In this document: piece by piece, positions 1-8,981 of the stretch | Layout of the letters: each line of letters begins with the position of its first letter | How positions within the stretch are numbered: position 1 is the stretch's first letter | Source: Ornithinimicrobium laminariae | Lineage (GTDB): Bacteria > Actinomycetota > Actinomycetes > Actinomycetales > Dermatophilaceae | Direction: 5' to 3' | NCBI RefSeq assembly: GCF_019457945.1 | Contig: NZ_JAHZSU010000001.1 | Span: forward strand, 327,441-391,440 | DNA: 64,000 bases | Notes under the pieces: model-generated | The model's input: the letters and a program-made list of their open reading frames with translations, nothing else | Told to the model about the DNA's origin: nothing | Databases searched by the model: none | Made by a program: the position numbers and the translations under genes

Positions 1-311
1 TCGCCCGGGTCGTCCGGCGAGGAGAACTTGCCGCGAACAACCTCAGTCGCAACCTTGAGGCCGCGGAACTGAATGAAGCCGAAGTAAACGGTGAAGATTA
101 AGCCTGCGCCGAGGAGCCAGAGGACCACGAATGGCATCGGCAAGAATCCGAGGTCGGAGAAGACGATGTTGGAAACAAAGGCGGTGAACGGGGCGACGAA
201 ATTGTCGATGCCGACAGCAACCTTGTCAAGGGCTGTTTCGTCCTGCATAGGCAGGAACACGGGATGCGTAATCATGTTGGTCAGAACATCCCAGATCGAG
301 CCACATAGCAA
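1..311 (-). CDS. Sodium/alanine symporter (AGCS family), N-terminal fragment
   Basis: This minus-strand frame runs off the left edge, so only the N-terminal ~100 residues are present. It reads as a hydrophobic membrane protein with a stretch like FTVYFGFIQFRGLK followed by EVVRGKFSSPDDPG, which matches the first membrane segment and following loop of alanine/glycine:cation symporters as I know the family. Such carriers import small neutral amino acids with Na+ across the inner membrane. The start is uncertain: TTG at 311 has an AAAGG only 3 nt upstream, and ATG at 275 is the alternative. It diverges from valS. Confidence 0.6.
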   Translation of the reverse strand, partial: MLCGSIWDVLTNMITHPVFLPMQDETALDKVAVGIDNFVAPFTAFVSNIVFSDLGFLPMPFVVLWLLGAGLIFTVYFGFIQFRGLKVATEVVRGKFSSPDDPG

Positions 312-454
312 GCACCTTTATCCCTTAGTGACCAAACCGTGACATTTGTCGGGAACAAAAACACAAGATCGAACGTAAGGGACAATTTCGATGACAAATT
401 CCCCCGCTCCCCGCCGCTTCCCACACGACTCTATACGTCTGGGACAATCCCTCT
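312..454. promoter_or_regulatory. Divergent intergenic region before valS
   Basis: About 140 bp lie between the symporter start and valS. It must carry both outward promoters. I see no convincing -35/-10 pair, T-box or tRNA-like element, so it is marked as a promoter region by position only. Confidence 0.3.
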
Positions 455-3169
455 ATGACTCAGAGTGCCTCATCTTCAGCAAACTTGCGACCCATCGCCC
501 TACCCGATCGCCCTAACGTGGATGGCCTGGAGGCAAACTGGTCTGCGGTATGGGCTGAGCAAGGCACGTACGAGTTTGATCGTGAGCGTGCCTTGTCTGC
601 TCCGCGCGAGCAGGTCTACAGCATCGACACTCCCCCACCCACCGCTAGCGGATCGCTCCACGTGGGCCACGTGTTCTCCTACACCCACACTGACTGCCTG
701 GCCCGCTACAAGCGAATGACCGGACACTCGGTGTTCTATCCAATGGGCTGGGACGACAACGGGTTGCCAACTGAGCGCCGCGTCCAAAACTTCTACGGGG
801 TTCGCGGAGATTCCTCACTGCCCTACCAAAACGACTTCGTGCCGCCGATGCGCGGCAGCGAAGACGGCTCGGGCAAAGCTGTGAAGATGCGCGATCAGCA
901 ACCGATTGCCCGCGCCAACTTCATTGAACTGTGTAACGAGCTCACCGTCCTGGACGAGGTCAAGTTTGAAGAGCTGTGGCGCAAACTCGGCCTCTCGGTT
1001 GACTGGTCGTTGACCTACCGCACCATCGATGACCGATCGCGGGCTGTCTCCCAGCAAGCCTTCTTGCGCAACTTGGCCCGCGGGGAGGCCTATCAGTCGC
1101 AGGCTCCGGGTTTGTGGGACGTGACGTTCCAGACTGCTGTCGCCCAAGCCGAGTTGGAAGCGCGCGACTATCCCGGCGCGTACCACCGCATTGGCTTTAA
1201 CCGCCCTGACGGTGGCGAGCCGGTGATGATCGAAACCACTCGCCCCGAGCTGATTCCGGCTTGCGTTGCCCTGGTGGCACACCCTGATGATGAGCGCTAT
1301 CAAGACCTTTTTGGCACGACCGTCACCTCACCGCTGTTTGGCATCGAGATCCCGGTGTATGCGCACTCGTTGGCGGAGAAGGACAAGGGCGCTGGCATCG
1401 CGATGTGCTGCACCTTCGGTGACTTGACCGACGTCACCTGGTGGCGCGAGTTGAGTTTGCCAACACGTCCCGTCATCTCCCGCGCAGGCCGCGTCATCCG
1501 CGAGACGCCCGGGTGGATCATGGGGTCGGCTGGTGAGGAGTTGTATGCCGAGGGCTTGGCTGGCAAGACCACCTTCAGCGCGCGTGAGGCCATTGTTGAG
1601 GCGCTGCGCGAGTCGGGCGACTTGGACGGCGAGCCCAAGAAGACGCAGCGCAAAGCCAACTTCTTTGAGAAGGGTGACAAGCCGCTCGAGATCGTCACCA
1701 CTCGTCAGTGGTACATCCGCAATGGTGGCAAGGACGCCGACCTGCGGGCCGCTTTGGTTGAGCGTGGCGAAGAGGTCGACTTCCACCCCTCGTTTATGCG
1801 TGCGCGCTACAAGAACTGGGTCGAGGGCCTCAATGGCGACTGGTTGATTAGCCGTCAGCGCTTCTTCGGGGTGCCGATCCCGGTTTGGTATGGCCTGGAT
1901 GCCGATGGCGAGATCGACCACGAAAAGATCTTGGTCCCGGATGAGGCAACGCTGCCGGTGGACCCGACCAGTCAGGCACCGGCGGGCTACACCGAGGACC
2001 AGCGCAACCAACCAGGCGGCTTCACCGGTGACCCCGACGTAATGGACACCTGGGCCACCTCGTCGCTCTCGCCGCAGATCGCCACCGGATGGCCAATCGC
2101 CACGCACGGGGATGGCACGCTGGGCAATGACCGCGACCTGTTTAATGCGACGTTCCCCATGGACCTGCGCCCGCAGGGCCAAGACATCATCCGCACCTGG
2201 CTCTTTGCCACTGCCGTGCGCTCGCACCATGAGCACGGAGTTGCGCCGTGGAAGCACGCCAACATCAGCGGCTGGATCTTGGACCCCGACCGCAAAAAGA
2301 TGTCCAAGTCGAAGGGCAACGCCCAGACGCCTGAGGGCATGCTCGACAACCATGGCTCCGACGGTGTGCGCTATTGGGCCGCTTCGGGCCGCCTCGGCAC
2401 CGACGCCGCATTCGACGAGGGCCAGATGAAGGTTGGCCGACGTCTGGCCATCAAGGCACTTAATGCCAGCAAGTTCGCTCTCTCGATGGGGGCTGACGCT
2501 GATGGCAACCTGCCTGACCCGGCTCCGCTGGTTGAACTAGTTCGCCGCATCCAGGCTCCGCTGGACCGCGCCGTCATCGCACGAGTGAGTGAAGTCGTCG
2601 AGGCTGCGACCAAGGCCTACGAGAACTCCGACCACACCAAGGCTCTCGAGGTCGCCGAAACGGCCTTCTGGACCTTCACCGACGACTATGTCGAACTGGT
2701 CAAGGAGCGGGCGTATGGATCGGTTGAGGGTCTCTCAGAGGCAGACATCCAGTCAGCCCGGGCGACCTTACTGGTTGCTCTCGACGTCTACATGCGTCTG
2801 CTGGCACCGGTGCTGGTCTTTGCCACCGAAGAGGTTTGGTCTTGGTGGCACGCCGACTCCGTGCACACGCAGCCTTGGCCCACAACGGCTGAGCTTGCTC
2901 CGGCAGCCGCCAACGGTCAGAGCCGGATGCTCGACGTCGTCGGCCGCGCCCTGGCGGGCCTGCGCAAGGCCAAGTCGGAGGCCAAGGTCAAGATGCGCAC
3001 CGAGATCACCGCGGCCACTGTCAGCGCTCCTGCCTCAGACCTTGATCTGGTGCAGCAGGCTGAGGTTGACCTCAAGGCAGCCGGGAAGGTCACTGGGTCT
3101 GTGACCTTCACTGCCAGCGATGAGTTCTCGGTGAGTGACGTCGCGTTGGTGCCGCCAGCCGAGGTCTAA
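455..3169 (+). CDS. valS: Valyl-tRNA synthetase
   Basis: Charges tRNA-Val with valine in the cytoplasm. The 904-residue protein has the class I signatures: HVGH at residues 69-72 (HIGH motif) inside PPPTASGSLHVGH, and KMSKS at 615-619. The middle contains the editing (CP1) domain, and the C-terminal part looks like the anticodon-binding helical domain. The length is normal for bacterial ValS. The ATG at 455 starts directly with a short polar tail and lacks a strong Shine-Dalgarno. It is followed by two hairpins and converges on clpX. The position near clpX fits the gene order I recall from mycobacteria. Confidence 0.97.
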   Translation: MTQSASSSANLRPIALPDRPNVDGLEANWSAVWAEQGTYEFDRERALSAPREQVYSIDTPPPTASGSLHVGHVFSYTHTDCLARYKRMTGHSVFYPMGWDDNGLPTERRVQNFYGVRGDSSLPYQNDFVPPMRGSEDGSGKAVKMRDQQPIARANFIELCNELTVLDEVKFEELWRKLGLSVDWSLTYRTIDDRSRAVSQQAFLRNLARGEAYQSQAPGLWDVTFQTAVAQAELEARDYPGAYHRIGFNRPDGGEPVMIETTRPELIPACVALVAHPDDERYQDLFGTTVTSPLFGIEIPVYAHSLAEKDKGAGIAMCCTFGDLTDVTWWRELSLPTRPVISRAGRVIRETPGWIMGSAGEELYAEGLAGKTTFSAREAIVEALRESGDLDGEPKKTQRKANFFEKGDKPLEIVTTRQWYIRNGGKDADLRAALVERGEEVDFHPSFMRARYKNWVEGLNGDWLISRQRFFGVPIPVWYGLDADGEIDHEKILVPDEATLPVDPTSQAPAGYTEDQRNQPGGFTGDPDVMDTWATSSLSPQIATGWPIATHGDGTLGNDRDLFNATFPMDLRPQGQDIIRTWLFATAVRSHHEHGVAPWKHANISGWILDPDRKKMSKSKGNAQTPEGMLDNHGSDGVRYWAASGRLGTDAAFDEGQMKVGRRLAIKALNASKFALSMGADADGNLPDPAPLVELVRRIQAPLDRAVIARVSEVVEAATKAYENSDHTKALEVAETAFWTFTDDYVELVKERAYGSVEGLSEADIQSARATLLVALDVYMRLLAPVLVFATEEVWSWWHADSVHTQPWPTTAELAPAAANGQSRMLDVVGRALAGLRKAKSEAKVKMRTEITAATVSAPASDLDLVQQAEVDLKAAGKVTGSVTFTASDEFSVSDVALVPPAEV

Positions 3170-3211
3170 CTCACCGCGGCTACCCCTAGGGTTGCCCGCG
3201 ATTTGCACTCA

Positions 3212-3250
3212 GTGGCCCGATGCCCCGATATCAACGGTGGATCGGGCCAC
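3212..3250 (+). terminator. Hairpin downstream of valS
   Basis: A perfect 10-bp stem (GTGGCCCGAT with ATCGGGCCAC) encloses a 19-nt loop, about 40 nt after the valS stop. There is no T-run, so it is either a GC-rich actinobacterial terminator or a transcript-stabilising stem-loop. Confidence 0.55.
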
Positions 3251-3290
3251 TAACTGCAATCGGCGGCAAAAGGGCTGCGAGCCACGTGAA

Positions 3291-3323
3291 AAGGCCCGAT
3301 TCAGATGATCTGAATCGGGCCTT
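3291..3323 (-). terminator. Terminator of clpX
   Basis: Two 16-nt perfectly complementary arms, AAGGCCCGATTCAGAT and its reverse complement, are separated by 1 nt. Read on the minus strand it lies just after the clpX stop and ends in CCTTTTC. It can work in both directions and shares the GGCCCGAT core with the preceding valS hairpin. Confidence 0.8.
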
Positions 3324-3339
3324 CCTCATATCTCAGCCT

Positions 3340-4614
3340 TCAGGCGGATTCCTTGCGCTCATCGCGCGAGTCAGCCTCAACGCCGCGGCGAACGATGGTC
3401 GGGTTGACGTTGTCCATGACAACTTCGCGGGTGATCACAACCTTGGCGATGTCGTCTTCGCTGGGCACGTCAAACATGACCGGCAGCAAAACCTCTTCCA
3501 AGATGGCGCGCAGGCCACGGGCACCGGTGTTACGCAGCAGCGCCTGCTCCGCGATGGCAGCCAGAGCGTCGTCGCTGAACTCCAACTCCACGCCATCGAT
3601 CTCGAACATCCGCTTGTATTGCTTGATGAGCGCATTGCGCGGCTCAGTAAGGATGTTGATCAGCGCATCGCTGTCCAGCGGCGAAACGCTAGCGATGACC
3701 GGAAGACGACCAATGAACTCGGGGATCAAGCCAAACTTCATCAGGTCCTCGGGCAAGACGTCCGCGTAGCGGTCCATCGGTGCCTTGGCCTCTTGCAGGG
3801 TGGCGCCGAAGCCTAGGCCCTGCTTGCCCGCGCGGGCCTCCACCATCTTCTCCAGACCGGCAAAAGCGCCGCCGACGATGAAGAGGACATTGCCGGTGTC
3901 GATCTGGATGAACTCCTGGTGCGGGTGCTTACGTCCACCCTGCGGTGGCACCGAAGCCGTCGTGCCTTCAAGGATCTTCAACAGTGCCTGCTGCACACCT
4001 TCGCCCGACACATCCCGAGTGATCGAAGGGTTCTCGCTCTTGCGAGCAATCTTGTCGATCTCGTCAATGTAGATAATCCCGCTCTCGGCCTTCTTCACAT
4101 CGAAGTCGGCCGCCTGGATCAACTTCAGCAGGATGTTCTCGACGTCTTCTCCGACATACCCAGCCTCAGTCAACGCCGTGGCATCAGCGATCGCGAACGG
4201 CACGTTCAGCATGCGCGCAAGGGTCTGAGCCAGATAGGTCTTGCCACAGCCCGTGGGGCCAATCAGCAAGATGTTGGACTTGGCGATCTCGACACCGTCG
4301 TCGCCCTGGCGGCCCTCACGTGCCTGGACACGCTTGTAGTGGTTGTAGACCGCAACGGCGAGCGAGCGCTTTGCGGAGTCTTGGCCAACGACATACTGCT
4401 GGAGGAATTCGTTGATCTCGCGAGGCTTGGGCAACTGCCCCAACCCGAGGTCCGAGGACTCAGCTAGCTCTTCCTCGATGATCTCGTTGCACAGATCGAT
4501 ACATTCATCGCAGATGTAGACCATCGGTCCAGCAATGAGCTTTTTGACCTGCTTCTGACTCTTTCCGCAAAAAGAACACTTCAGCAAATCGCTGCTCTCA
4601 CCCATGCGTGCCAC
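3340..4614 (-). CDS. clpX: ClpX, ATP-dependent unfoldase of the ClpXP protease
   Basis: AAA+ unfoldase that recognises tagged substrates and feeds them to the ClpP1P2 chamber. The N-terminal zinc-binding domain has four cysteines (C13, C16, C35, C38). Walker A GPTGCGKT is at 119-126 and the Walker B acidic pair D184/E185 lies in IIYIDEID. The 424-residue length is typical. The GTG start at 4614 gives [20 protein letters not shown], which matches the mycobacterial N-terminus as I remember it, and is preceded by GAAGGGAT. Its protease partners clpP2-clpP1 lie immediately upstream on the same strand, but a terminator at 4766-4800 separates them, so clpX probably has its own promoter. Confidence 0.98.
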   Translation of the reverse strand: MARMGESSDLLKCSFCGKSQKQVKKLIAGPMVYICDECIDLCNEIIEEELAESSDLGLGQLPKPREINEFLQQYVVGQDSAKRSLAVAVYNHYKRVQAREGRQGDDGVEIAKSNILLIGPTGCGKTYLAQTLARMLNVPFAIADATALTEAGYVGEDVENILLKLIQAADFDVKKAESGIIYIDEIDKIARKSENPSITRDVSGEGVQQALLKILEGTTASVPPQGGRKHPHQEFIQIDTGNVLFIVGGAFAGLEKMVEARAGKQGLGFGATLQEAKAPMDRYADVLPEDLMKFGLIPEFIGRLPVIASVSPLDSDALINILTEPRNALIKQYKRMFEIDGVELEFSDDALAAIAEQALLRNTGARGLRAILEEVLLPVMFDVPSEDDIAKVVITREVVMDNVNPTIVRRGVEADSRDERKESA

Positions 4615-4765
4615 GCCACGATCCCTTCATCGAACGATGCGCGCGAATAGCCCCGCGCGCTTGAAGCCTGAGACGACGCTACATCGCCGAAGCCTTCTAT
4701 TACAGGTTAAGCGCATCCACGGCGAGTGTGCGCCGATGCACCTACATACGAACTGCTAGAACAGA

Positions 4766-4800
4766 ACAGGTCGCAGAGCGAGATTCACTCTGCGACCTGT
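4766..4800 (-). terminator. Terminator of the clpP1-clpP2 operon
   Basis: A 13-bp perfect stem (ACAGGTCGCAGAG with CTCTGCGACCTGT) and a 9-nt loop lie 25 bp past the clpP2 stop on the minus strand. The remaining ~150 bp up to the clpX start should hold the clpX promoter. Confidence 0.8.
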
Positions 4801-4825
4801 CTATGTCATGCGATCAAGCAGTTAT

Positions 4826-5506
4826 TCACTCCTCGAGCGATGCCTTGCGCGACTGCAGCACCTGGTCGATCAGGCCATACTCCTTGGCCTGCTCGGCGGT
4901 CAGGATCTTGTCGCGCTCGATGTCCTTCTGGACAGCCTCGACGCTCTTGCCCGAGTGTTTGGCCCAGGTCTCCTCGAGCCAGGTACGCATCCGAAGAACT
5001 TCGTTGGCCTGGATCTCGATGTCGCTGGCCTGACCATAGTCGCCGCCAGCCAATGCGGGCTGGTGGATCATCACGCGAGCGTTCGGCAGCGCGTAACGCT
5101 TGCCGGGAGCACCGGCAGCCAGCAGCACAGCGGCAGCCGAAGCAGCCTGGCCAATCACGAACGTCTGTACGTCGGGACGGATGTACTGCATGGTGTCGTA
5201 GATCGCCGTCAGCGCGGTGAAGGAGCCACCTGGAGAGTTGATGTACATCAGGATGTCCCGGTCGGGGTCCTGGCTCTCCAACACGATCAGCTGAGCGATG
5301 ATGTCGTCTGCTGAAGCGTCGTCAACCTGGACACCCAGGAAGATGATGCGGTCTTCGAACAGCTTGGTGTAGGGGTCCTGACGCTTGGTTCCATAAGCGG
5401 TGCGCTCTTCGAACTGCGGCAAGATGTAGCGGCTGCTGGGACCGGCCGGAGCCATGCCCTGCGCGCTCGCATAGGGGTTAGGAACGTGAGTCATGCGTTT
5501 CTCCAC
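4826..5506 (-). CDS. clpP2: ClpP2, ATP-dependent Clp protease proteolytic subunit
   Basis: Serine peptidase ring subunit of the hetero-oligomeric actinobacterial ClpP1P2 protease. The catalytic triad is visible as S123 (GQAASAAA), H148 (MIHQP) and D195 (KDIERDK). The N-terminus RYILPQFEERTAYG and the motif GVQVDDASADDI are diagnostic of ClpP2 rather than ClpP1. The 226 residues include a ~20-residue N-terminal extension; an alternative start at the fifth codon (5494) is possible. It lies 17 bp downstream of clpP1 and is certainly co-transcribed. Confidence 0.96.
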   Translation of the reverse strand: MEKRMTHVPNPYASAQGMAPAGPSSRYILPQFEERTAYGTKRQDPYTKLFEDRIIFLGVQVDDASADDIIAQLIVLESQDPDRDILMYINSPGGSFTALTAIYDTMQYIRPDVQTFVIGQAASAAAVLLAAGAPGKRYALPNARVMIHQPALAGGDYGQASDIEIQANEVLRMRTWLEETWAKHSGKSVEAVQKDIERDKILTAEQAKEYGLIDQVLQSRKASLEE

Positions 5507-5523
5507 ACTCTCTTCTTTTGGTC

Positions 5524-6129
5524 TCAGACCTGGGCGCCGGCGTCGACCGAGCGCTGGTTAACGTGGTCGACGAAGCCGTATTCCATGGCCTCTGAAGCGG
5601 TGAACCAACGGTCGCGGTCGGAGTCAGTCTCAATCTGCTCCTGGGTCTGGCCCGTGTGCTCAGCAATGAGCTCGGCCATCTGACGCTTGATGTGCAGCAT
5701 CTGCTCGGCCTGGATCTTGATGTCGCTAGCCGTTCCACCGATGCCACCAGAGGGCTGGTGCATCATCACGCGAGCGTGCGGGGTGGCGTAACGCTTTCCC
5801 TTGGCTCCGGCCGACAGCAGGAACTGGCCCATTGATGCGGCCAGACCCATGGCCACAGTGGCCACGTCGTTCGGAATCCACTGCATGGTGTCGAAGATCG
5901 CCATACCAGCGGTCACCGACCCACCTGGGGAGTTGATGTAAAGGAAGATGTCAGCCTCGGGGTCCTCGGCAGACAAGAGCAGCAACTGGGCGCAGATCGC
6001 GTTGGCGTTGTCGTCGCGAACGTCCGAGCCCAAGAAGATGATGCGCTCCTTGAGTAGGCGGTTATAGATCTGGTCGTCCAGTCCGCCCATGGCGCGGTCG
6101 CCGGCTGACACGATCTCGGTGTTACTCAT
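5524..6129 (-). CDS. clpP1: ClpP1, ATP-dependent Clp protease proteolytic subunit
   Basis: Second ClpP paralogue of the ClpP1P2 heteromer. S99 (GLAASMGQF), H124 (MMHQP) and D169 form the triad, and [20 protein letters not shown] is the ClpP1-type C-terminal region. I chose ATG at 6129 ([10 protein letters not shown]), preceded by AAGGGAG at good spacing, rather than the longer frame to 6249 whose extra 40 residues look non-coding. First gene of the clpP1-clpP2 operon. In related organisms the operon responds to the activator ClgR; an inverted repeat lies 31 bp upstream. Confidence 0.96.
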   Translation of the reverse strand: MSNTEIVSAGDRAMGGLDDQIYNRLLKERIIFLGSDVRDDNANAICAQLLLLSAEDPEADIFLYINSPGGSVTAGMAIFDTMQWIPNDVATVAMGLAASMGQFLLSAGAKGKRYATPHARVMMHQPSGGIGGTASDIKIQAEQMLHIKRQMAELIAEHTGQTQEQIETDSDRDRWFTASEAMEYGFVDHVNQRSVDAGAQV

Positions 6130-6159
6130 TCGTGCTCCCTTGCTTTCAAAGGTCGGGGT

Positions 6160-6177
6160 GCGCCGCCTAGACGGCGC
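6160..6177. promoter_or_regulatory. Inverted repeat upstream of clpP1
   Basis: GCGCCG and CGGCGC are separated by 6 nt, 31 bp before the clpP1 start. It could be an operator for a stress regulator, but it does not fit the ClgR consensus I remember (CGC-N5-GCG) exactly. Confidence 0.25.
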
Positions 6178-6247
6178 CTCGTTAATGACACTAACGCTCG
6201 GTATGCCCGGTGCAGTCCCGAGATTGCCTCTTGTTCGCCCTGAGCGC

Positions 6248-6283
6248 ACAACCGCCCGCCAGCGAGTGCTGACGGGCGGTTGT
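6248..6283 (-). terminator. Terminator of tig
   Basis: An 11-bp perfect stem (ACAACCGCCCG with CGGGCGGTTGT) lies 22 bp beyond the tig stop on the minus strand and separates it from clpP1. Confidence 0.75.
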
Positions 6284-6305
6284 ATTGGTGCTAATTCTCG
6301 GTAGT

Positions 6306-7637
6306 TCAGGCGTCCTTGGCCGGGGCCTCTTCGGAGGTCTCAACCTCGTCAGCAGCCTCGTCGGCCTCTTCGCCTTCTTCCAACTCGTTCAAGTCAACGA
6401 CGTTGCCGTCGGTGTCCGCGACGGTGGCCTGCTCCAACACGTTGGCCAGCGCCTTGCGGCGGCCAACCTCAGTCACCATGGCCGGAACCTGGCCCTGCTG
6501 GTCGATCTGCTGGGCGAACTCGTTGGGGTTCATGCCGTACTGCTGAGCGGTCATCATGATGTATTCGATGAGCTCGCCCTGGTCGACGTTGACGTCGTTC
6601 TTTTCGACAAGAGCGTCGAGCAGGAACTGGGTCTTCATGGCACGGCGGGTCGAGGTGTCGACCTCGGCGCGGTGCTCATCGTCGTCCGAGCGGCTTTCCT
6701 TCTCGAGGTGGTTGTTGACCTCTTCTTCGACCAGGTTCTCTGGCAGGTCGATCTCGGTCATCTCGAGCATGGCGTCGAGCACCTTGTCGCGAGCCTGAAT
6801 GCCCTGCTCGAACTTGACGCCCTGCTCAGCCTGCTTGACCAAGTCGGCCTGCAGTTCTTCTAGGGTGTCGAACTCGGAAGCCAACTGAGCGAACTCGTCG
6901 TCCAACTCGGGCAGCTCGCGCTCCTTGACGGACTGGAGCGTCACGACAACGTCGGCGTCCTGTCCGGCGCGGTCGCCACCAGCCAAAGCGCTGACGAATT
7001 CAATGGTCTCGCCGGACTTGTGTCCGATGAGGGCCTCGTCCAGACCCTCCAGCATGTTGCCGGAGCCGATCTCGTAGGAGACGCCGGTGACCGAGTCGAT
7101 TTCTTCGCCGTCGATGGTGGCGGACAGGTCGATGGAGGTGAAGTCGCCGTCGGCGGCTGCGCGCTCGACGCCAACCAAGGTGCCAAAGCGGGCACGCAGG
7201 CTGTCCATGCGGGTGGTGACGTCTTCGTCCTTAACTGCGACCGGGTCAACCTCGACCTCAAGGCCGTCGAAGTCAGGTAGGTCAAACTTCGGCATGACGT
7301 CGACCTCGGCCTCAAACTTGAGGTCCTGGCCATCGTCCAGCGGCAACTCGGTGAAGTTCACCTCGGGCTGGCCGAGCGGCTTCAGGTCGTTCTCCTGCAT
7401 GGCGTTCGTGTACAGCGTGGGCAGCGCTTCGTTCACTGCTTCCTGCACCACGGCGCCGCGGCCGAAACGCTGGTCAATGATTCGCGAAGGAACCTTGCCC
7501 TTGCGGAATCCGGGGATGTTGACCGAGTCAGCGATCTTCTTGTAGGCCGCGTCCATCTCGGACTTGAGGTCCGCTGAGGGCACCTCCACGGTCAACTTGA
7601 CCCGGGTGGGGCTGAGGTTCTCGATGGCACTCTTCAC
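6306..7637 (-). CDS. tig: Trigger factor, ribosome-associated chaperone and prolyl isomerase
   Basis: Binds the ribosome exit tunnel and protects nascent chains. The protein begins [20 protein letters not shown], the standard trigger-factor N-terminus. It contains the ribosome-binding signature [17 protein letters not shown], a central FKBP-like domain and a helical C-terminal arm region ending in a long acidic tail. The GTG start at 7637 is favoured by GGAG nine bases upstream. The TTG at 7652 would overlap that Shine-Dalgarno. It lies upstream of clpP1-clpP2, the usual tig-clpP-clpX order. Confidence 0.97.
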   Translation of the reverse strand: MKSAIENLSPTRVKLTVEVPSADLKSEMDAAYKKIADSVNIPGFRKGKVPSRIIDQRFGRGAVVQEAVNEALPTLYTNAMQENDLKPLGQPEVNFTELPLDDGQDLKFEAEVDVMPKFDLPDFDGLEVEVDPVAVKDEDVTTRMDSLRARFGTLVGVERAAADGDFTSIDLSATIDGEEIDSVTGVSYEIGSGNMLEGLDEALIGHKSGETIEFVSALAGGDRAGQDADVVVTLQSVKERELPELDDEFAQLASEFDTLEELQADLVKQAEQGVKFEQGIQARDKVLDAMLEMTEIDLPENLVEEEVNNHLEKESRSDDDEHRAEVDTSTRRAMKTQFLLDALVEKNDVNVDQGELIEYIMMTAQQYGMNPNEFAQQIDQQGQVPAMVTEVGRRKALANVLEQATVADTDGNVVDLNELEEGEEADEAADEVETSEEAPAKDA

Positions 7638-7711
7638 TGCGTGGCACTCCAAGTCAGATTGGGTTGCGGCCGGGTAGCCGTCTGGTGATTCCTTCTAGGC
7701 ATGCTAATCGG

Positions 7712-7785
7712 TCGGGGTAGACGGATTCGAACCGACGGCCTTCCGCTCCCAAAGCGGACGCGCTACCAAGCTGCGCCATACCCCG
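7712..7785 (-). tRNA. tRNA-Pro (UGG)
   Basis: The minus-strand cloverleaf has acceptor CGGGGTA/TACCCCG, anticodon stem TCCGC/GCGGA and loop TTTGGGA, giving anticodon UGG. The T-loop TTCGAAT is intact. The 3' CCA is not encoded. Confidence 0.95.
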
Positions 7786-7803
7786 TGCAAACACGATCCC
7801 GAT

Positions 7804-7834
7804 TTGGCAGAACGTGTGGTGCAGCGGCTACAGT
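7804..7834 (+). promoter_or_regulatory. Candidate promoter of tRNA-Gly
   Basis: TTGGCA (7804-7809) and TACAGT (7829-7834) are separated by 19 bp within the 85-bp gap between divergent tRNAs. The -10 lies ~37 bp before the tRNA-Gly 5' end. Confidence 0.4.
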
Positions 7835-7870
7835 AACGCCTCGGAGCCACATCAAGCACATCGGCTCCTT

Positions 7871-7941
7871 GCGGGTGTAGCTCAATGGTAGAGCCCCAGT
7901 CTTCCAAACTGGCCACGCGAGTTCGATTCTCGTCACCCGCT
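7871..7941 (+). tRNA. tRNA-Gly (UCC)
   Basis: Acceptor GCGGGTG/CACCCGC, anticodon stem CCAGT/ACTGG and loop CTTCCAA give anticodon UCC. CCA is encoded at 7942-7944. A hairpin terminator follows. Confidence 0.95.
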
Positions 7942-7955
7942 CCACTGCCGAAACG

Positions 7956-7988
7956 GCCCCATACGACGATGTCGGTAGGGGGCTTTTC
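7956..7988 (+). terminator. Terminator of tRNA-Gly
   Basis: The stem GCCCC/GGGGC with inner CGAC/GTCG pairing is followed directly by TTTTCTT, a textbook Rho-independent terminator 15 bp past the tRNA. Confidence 0.8.
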
Positions 7989-8107
7989 TTATGCCACATA
8001 GGAAAAACGTTGGGCGAGAAGGATTCTCGCCACACGGCGTCTCTTATGATTGGTTATTGCCAGAAAGCGATGAGAAATCGTCGATCCCCGGACTAAAGGA
8101 GAATCAC

Positions 8108-8359
8108 ATGGGTTTCTTGAACAAGGCTAAGGACGCCATCAACAGCAACAAAAACAAGGTCACCGCCGCGGTCAACGACCACGGCGACAAGATCAACGAT
8201 GGCCTGGACAAGGTCGCAAACTTTGCTGACGAGAAGACTGGCGGTAAGTACTCCGAGCAGATCAACTCGGGTGCAGACAAGGCCCGTGACGGCCTCGAGA
8301 ACCTGGACGGCCAGCAGGACAACGACTTGGGCGGCCAGGACAACAACGCTGGCAAGTAA
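8108..8359 (+). CDS. MT0933-like small protein (annotated antitoxin family)
   Basis: An 83-residue very hydrophilic, charged helical protein: MGFLNKAKDAINSNKNKVTA, then DEKTGGKYSEQINSGADKARDGLE. This composition and the EKTGGKY motif match the MT0933/Rv0909-like family, named as an antitoxin. No toxin gene is adjacent (tRNA upstream, rpiB downstream on the other strand), so a toxin-antitoxin role is not supported here and a general stress role is equally likely. It has a strong Shine-Dalgarno (AAAGGAGAA) and its own terminator. The C-terminus is a Gly/Asp/Asn-rich tail. Confidence 0.8.
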   Translation: MGFLNKAKDAINSNKNKVTAAVNDHGDKINDGLDKVANFADEKTGGKYSEQINSGADKARDGLENLDGQQDNDLGGQDNNAGK

Positions 8360-8375
8360 GCCACGCCCCGTAGGC

Positions 8376-8414
8376 CACGAGGCCCCCGGAGCATTGACTC
8401 TCGGGGGCCTCGTG
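8376..8414. terminator. Bidirectional terminator between the MT0933-like gene and rpiB
   Basis: A 13-bp perfect GC-rich stem (CACGAGGCCCCCG with CGGGGGCCTCGTG) is followed by TTGTCTTT on the plus strand. It serves both convergent genes. Confidence 0.8.
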
Positions 8415-8429
8415 TTGTCTTTAGAGGGA

Positions 8430-8900
8430 TTAAGCAGGCAGGTCAGGCAAGGTTCCGTCGTTCACGTAGGCGTCCATCATGTCGATGCGTCGCTGGTGGC
8501 GTTCCTCGCCAGTGAACTCGGTCCCCAAGAAGGTCGAAACAATCTCATGTGCTTCCTCGCTGGTGTTCATCCGAGCGCCAATCGAGACAATCTGAGCGTT
8601 GTTGTGCAAACGCGACAACTCAGCCAATTCGGCGTTGTAGGCCAATGCCGCCCGGATGCCAACAACCTTGTTGGCGGCAATTTGCTCACCATTGCCTGAA
8701 CCACCCAAGACAACCCCGAGCGAGCCAGGGTCCCCAGCAACACCCTCTGCGGCGCGCAGCACGAAGACCGGGTAGTCATCCACCGCGTCGTATTCGGCCG
8801 GCCCATGATCGATGACTTCGTGACCCTGCTCAGCCATCCAGGCAACAAGGTCTCGCTGCAACTCAAAAGCAGCGTGGTCTCCGCCGATGTGTACGCGCAT
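8430..8900 (-). CDS. rpiB: Ribose-5-phosphate isomerase B
   Basis: Interconverts ribose-5-phosphate and ribulose-5-phosphate in the non-oxidative pentose phosphate pathway. The 156-residue RpiB/LacAB fold protein starts MRVHIGGDHAAFELQ and has the phosphate-loop signature GGSGNGEQIAANKV and the R/H region IGARMNTSEEA. The ATG at 8900 has AAGGAG 7 nt upstream. The same frame stays open to 9914 antisense to pepN, but that extension is not protein-like. The position between tig and pepN matches mycobacterial order as I recall it. Confidence 0.95.
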   Translation of the reverse strand: MRVHIGGDHAAFELQRDLVAWMAEQGHEVIDHGPAEYDAVDDYPVFVLRAAEGVAGDPGSLGVVLGGSGNGEQIAANKVVGIRAALAYNAELAELSRLHNNAQIVSIGARMNTSEEAHEIVSTFLGTEFTGEERHQRRIDMMDAYVNDGTLPDLPA

Positions 8901-8981
8901 TTTTAGGCTCCTTCGTGGATTCAGCACTGCAAGTGGCACCATCGTGGCATCACATCCTTCACCTATCTTGGAGGCCACGTA

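Noticed and set aside
1328..2353. 341-residue open frame antisense to valS
   Set aside because: High-GC shadow of the valS codons, no ribosome site or recognisable domain.
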